In this document: piece by piece, positions 48,155-49,164 of the stretch
Numbering within the stretch: the first letter of the stretch is position 1
How the letters are laid out: every line of letters starts with the position of its first letter
From: JAKASV01 sp963754845
Lineage (GTDB): Bacteria > Babelota > Babeliae > Babelales > Vermiphilaceae
DNA length: 49,164 nt
NCBI GenBank assembly: GCA_963754845.1
Contig: CAVWHE010000003.1
Location: 1 to 49,164 of the forward strand
Direction: 5' to 3'
Program-made: the position numbers and the translations under genes
Notes under the pieces: generated by a model
Seen by the model: only the letters and a program-made list of their open reading frames with translations
What the model was told of the DNA's origin: nothing
Databases searched by the model: none

Positions 48155-49164
48155 TTACTTTCTTTCTCCAAGAAAGCTCAGATCGAGTCGTGGCACGAAA
48201 GGTCGCGGCCGCGCTGCAGCCGCCGCCGGAGCTTCACACTCGTGCGTCCGACGTTGCTCCAGAGGGCCCCAGCACGCAACACTGCCGCTAGGTATTTCAA
48301 AGTCATACTCAAACCACGATTCTGGCGGAATGACGGAACCTTTCGCAAGCGTGCCCACGAATACCACGTCTGATTGGTGCTGGGCTTGGCAATACGAAGA
48401 GCACGAAGAGCGCGGCGAAGATGGGGCAATGACGTACTCACCGGCGTTATCAGCTTCGATTACATGCGCCGACGGGGGAAGATGAAGTACGACGTTGGAC
48501 ACAGGACTGGCGAGAATGATGCCAAATGAAATGGGTGTTCTTGCCGCGATGACCATTCTTCGTGCCGTTCCCGTTCCCAGCTCGCGCAATGTCGGAAGCA
48601 GCAGGATGGCTTCGCCGAGTTCAACACGTGGTGGAATGCTGCCATAAACGTATTCGGGTAAAAACAACAAATCAGTCAGAGGAACGAGAGCTCCCGCCGG
48701 AAGTGTTGCAGCATCAGGCATCAAGGGTGCTTTCTTTTTCAGGGTCACATCTCGCGCAAGCCAGCAGTACAACCGTGTCCCAATCGCAGTTCCTGTGAGT
48801 GTGTCGTCTCCGGCATAAAAATTGTCAAAAACCTCAGCTAAACTCCAGCGCCAAACGTGCGGGTGCGGCATCGAGTTCGATTGAATGTGCGGCCGATGAC
48901 AAATTCCCCGCGCCTGATGAGTGGTGGCAGCAATTGCTGCATAGAGCCCGTGAGCAGCCGCCGGCACAATGGACGCATGCCGTCGAGCAAGTTCAACAAC
49001 AGCGAATTTGAGCCGAGGCAGTTGTACAATGGGCACGTTAACCGGCACGTATGGCGTCATCGAGTGCGGGAACAGAATCTCGCTCTGTGTCAAGTTCTTT
49101 GGCCCGCACTTACCAGCTTCGTCGACCTGTGTGCGCTCGCGTTCAGCCGATGGCTTACAGGACG
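48155..49164 (-). CDS. Protein of unknown function, N-terminus beyond the right edge
   Basis: At least 336 residues; the frame is open to the right edge, although a TTG at 49093 could serve as a start. The first visible residues (SCKPSAERERTQVDEAGKCG) would suit a mature lipoprotein just after its Cys, which is inference. The body alternates hydrophobic strands and Pro/Thr turns (YVPVNVPIVQLPRLKFAVVE, TLPAGALVPLTDLLFLPEYV, ARTPISFGIILASPVSNVVL) and ends in an Ala/Pro/Arg-rich tail. No family is recognised. It is convergent with the tRNA-fMet unit. Confidence 0.72.
   Translation of the reverse strand, partial: SCKPSAERERTQVDEAGKCGPKNLTQSEILFPHSMTPYVPVNVPIVQLPRLKFAVVELARRHASIVPAAAHGLYAAIAATTHQARGICHRPHIQSNSMPHPHVWRWSLAEVFDNFYAGDDTLTGTAIGTRLYCWLARDVTLKKKAPLMPDAATLPAGALVPLTDLLFLPEYVYGSIPPRVELGEAILLLPTLRELGTGTARRMVIAARTPISFGIILASPVSNVVLHLPPSAHVIEADNAGEYVIAPSSPRSSCSSYCQAQHQSDVVFVGTLAKGSVIPPESWFEYDFEIPSGSVACWGPLEQRRTHECEAPAAAAARPRPFVPRLDLSFLGERK

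Overview
This window looks like part of a chromosome from a Gram-negative-type, probably host-associated bacterium with a streamlined genome. The evidence is an outer-membrane lipid transport pair (mlaE, mlaF), a cell-wall gene (murB), short intergenic gaps, an isolated F1 ATP synthase gamma gene, a membrane pyrophosphatase, and an unusually large share of genes for exported proteins with no recognisable enzyme domain. Those exported proteins include ankyrin, tandem C2H2 zinc-finger, coiled-coil, acidic-repeat and beta-repeat types. The mix recalls protist-associated lineages such as candidate phylum Dependentiae (TM6). That placement is an inference from gene content: there is no rRNA here and no search could be run.

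Layout. 0-6.6 kb: hppA (cut by the left edge), a short GlmU-type nucleotidyltransferase overlapping sbcD, a conserved-looking unknown, then murB, an exported ankyrin protein and an ABC-2 permease on the minus strand. 6.6-15.3 kb: an exported five-repeat beta-rich protein followed by a decayed paralogue fragment, tRNA-Arg(TCG), an exported protein with four C2H2 fingers, an NhaC-type antiporter, a membrane coiled-coil protein, a MutY lacking the Fe-S cluster, and a CapA-family protein with a small downstream partner. 15.4-24.1 kb: two exported coiled-coil or acidic-repeat proteins, tsaE overlapping a NYN nuclease gene, the lone atpG, a family 4 uracil-DNA glycosylase and another exported helical protein. 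24.2-33.9 kb: a MazG-like hydrolase, dnaJ, pgsA, an IS1634-family insertion directly in front of mutL, and an MgtA-like P-type ATPase. 34-43.2 kb: two exported unknowns, the tpiA-secG-mlaE-mlaF operon, an unknown with TraB/TIKI-like features, and an exported GH13 amylase whose codon use looks more AT-rich than that of its neighbours. 43.3-46.6 kb: a decaying stretch with a doubly frameshifted NIF3 gene, a frameshifted lipoprotein gene, a methyltransferase reduced to its two ends, and an exported-protein gene that may be split by a frameshift. 46.8-49.2 kb: a ComEC-like membrane protein without its nuclease domain, initiator tRNA with a clear promoter and terminator, and an unknown protein cut by the right edge.

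How the genes fit together. Housekeeping genes cover DNA repair (sbcD, mutY, udg, mutL), envelope synthesis and transport (murB, pgsA, mlaEF, secG), ion and energy handling (hppA, nhaC, atpG, P-type ATPase), and tRNA and proteostasis functions (tsaE, dnaJ). The accessory layer is a set of Sec-exported proteins, mostly with their own promoters. The most striking is the protein with four eukaryotic-type C2H2 zinc fingers behind a hydrophobic N-terminus, a candidate host-directed DNA- or RNA-binding effector. No CRISPR array, prophage or rRNA operon is visible.
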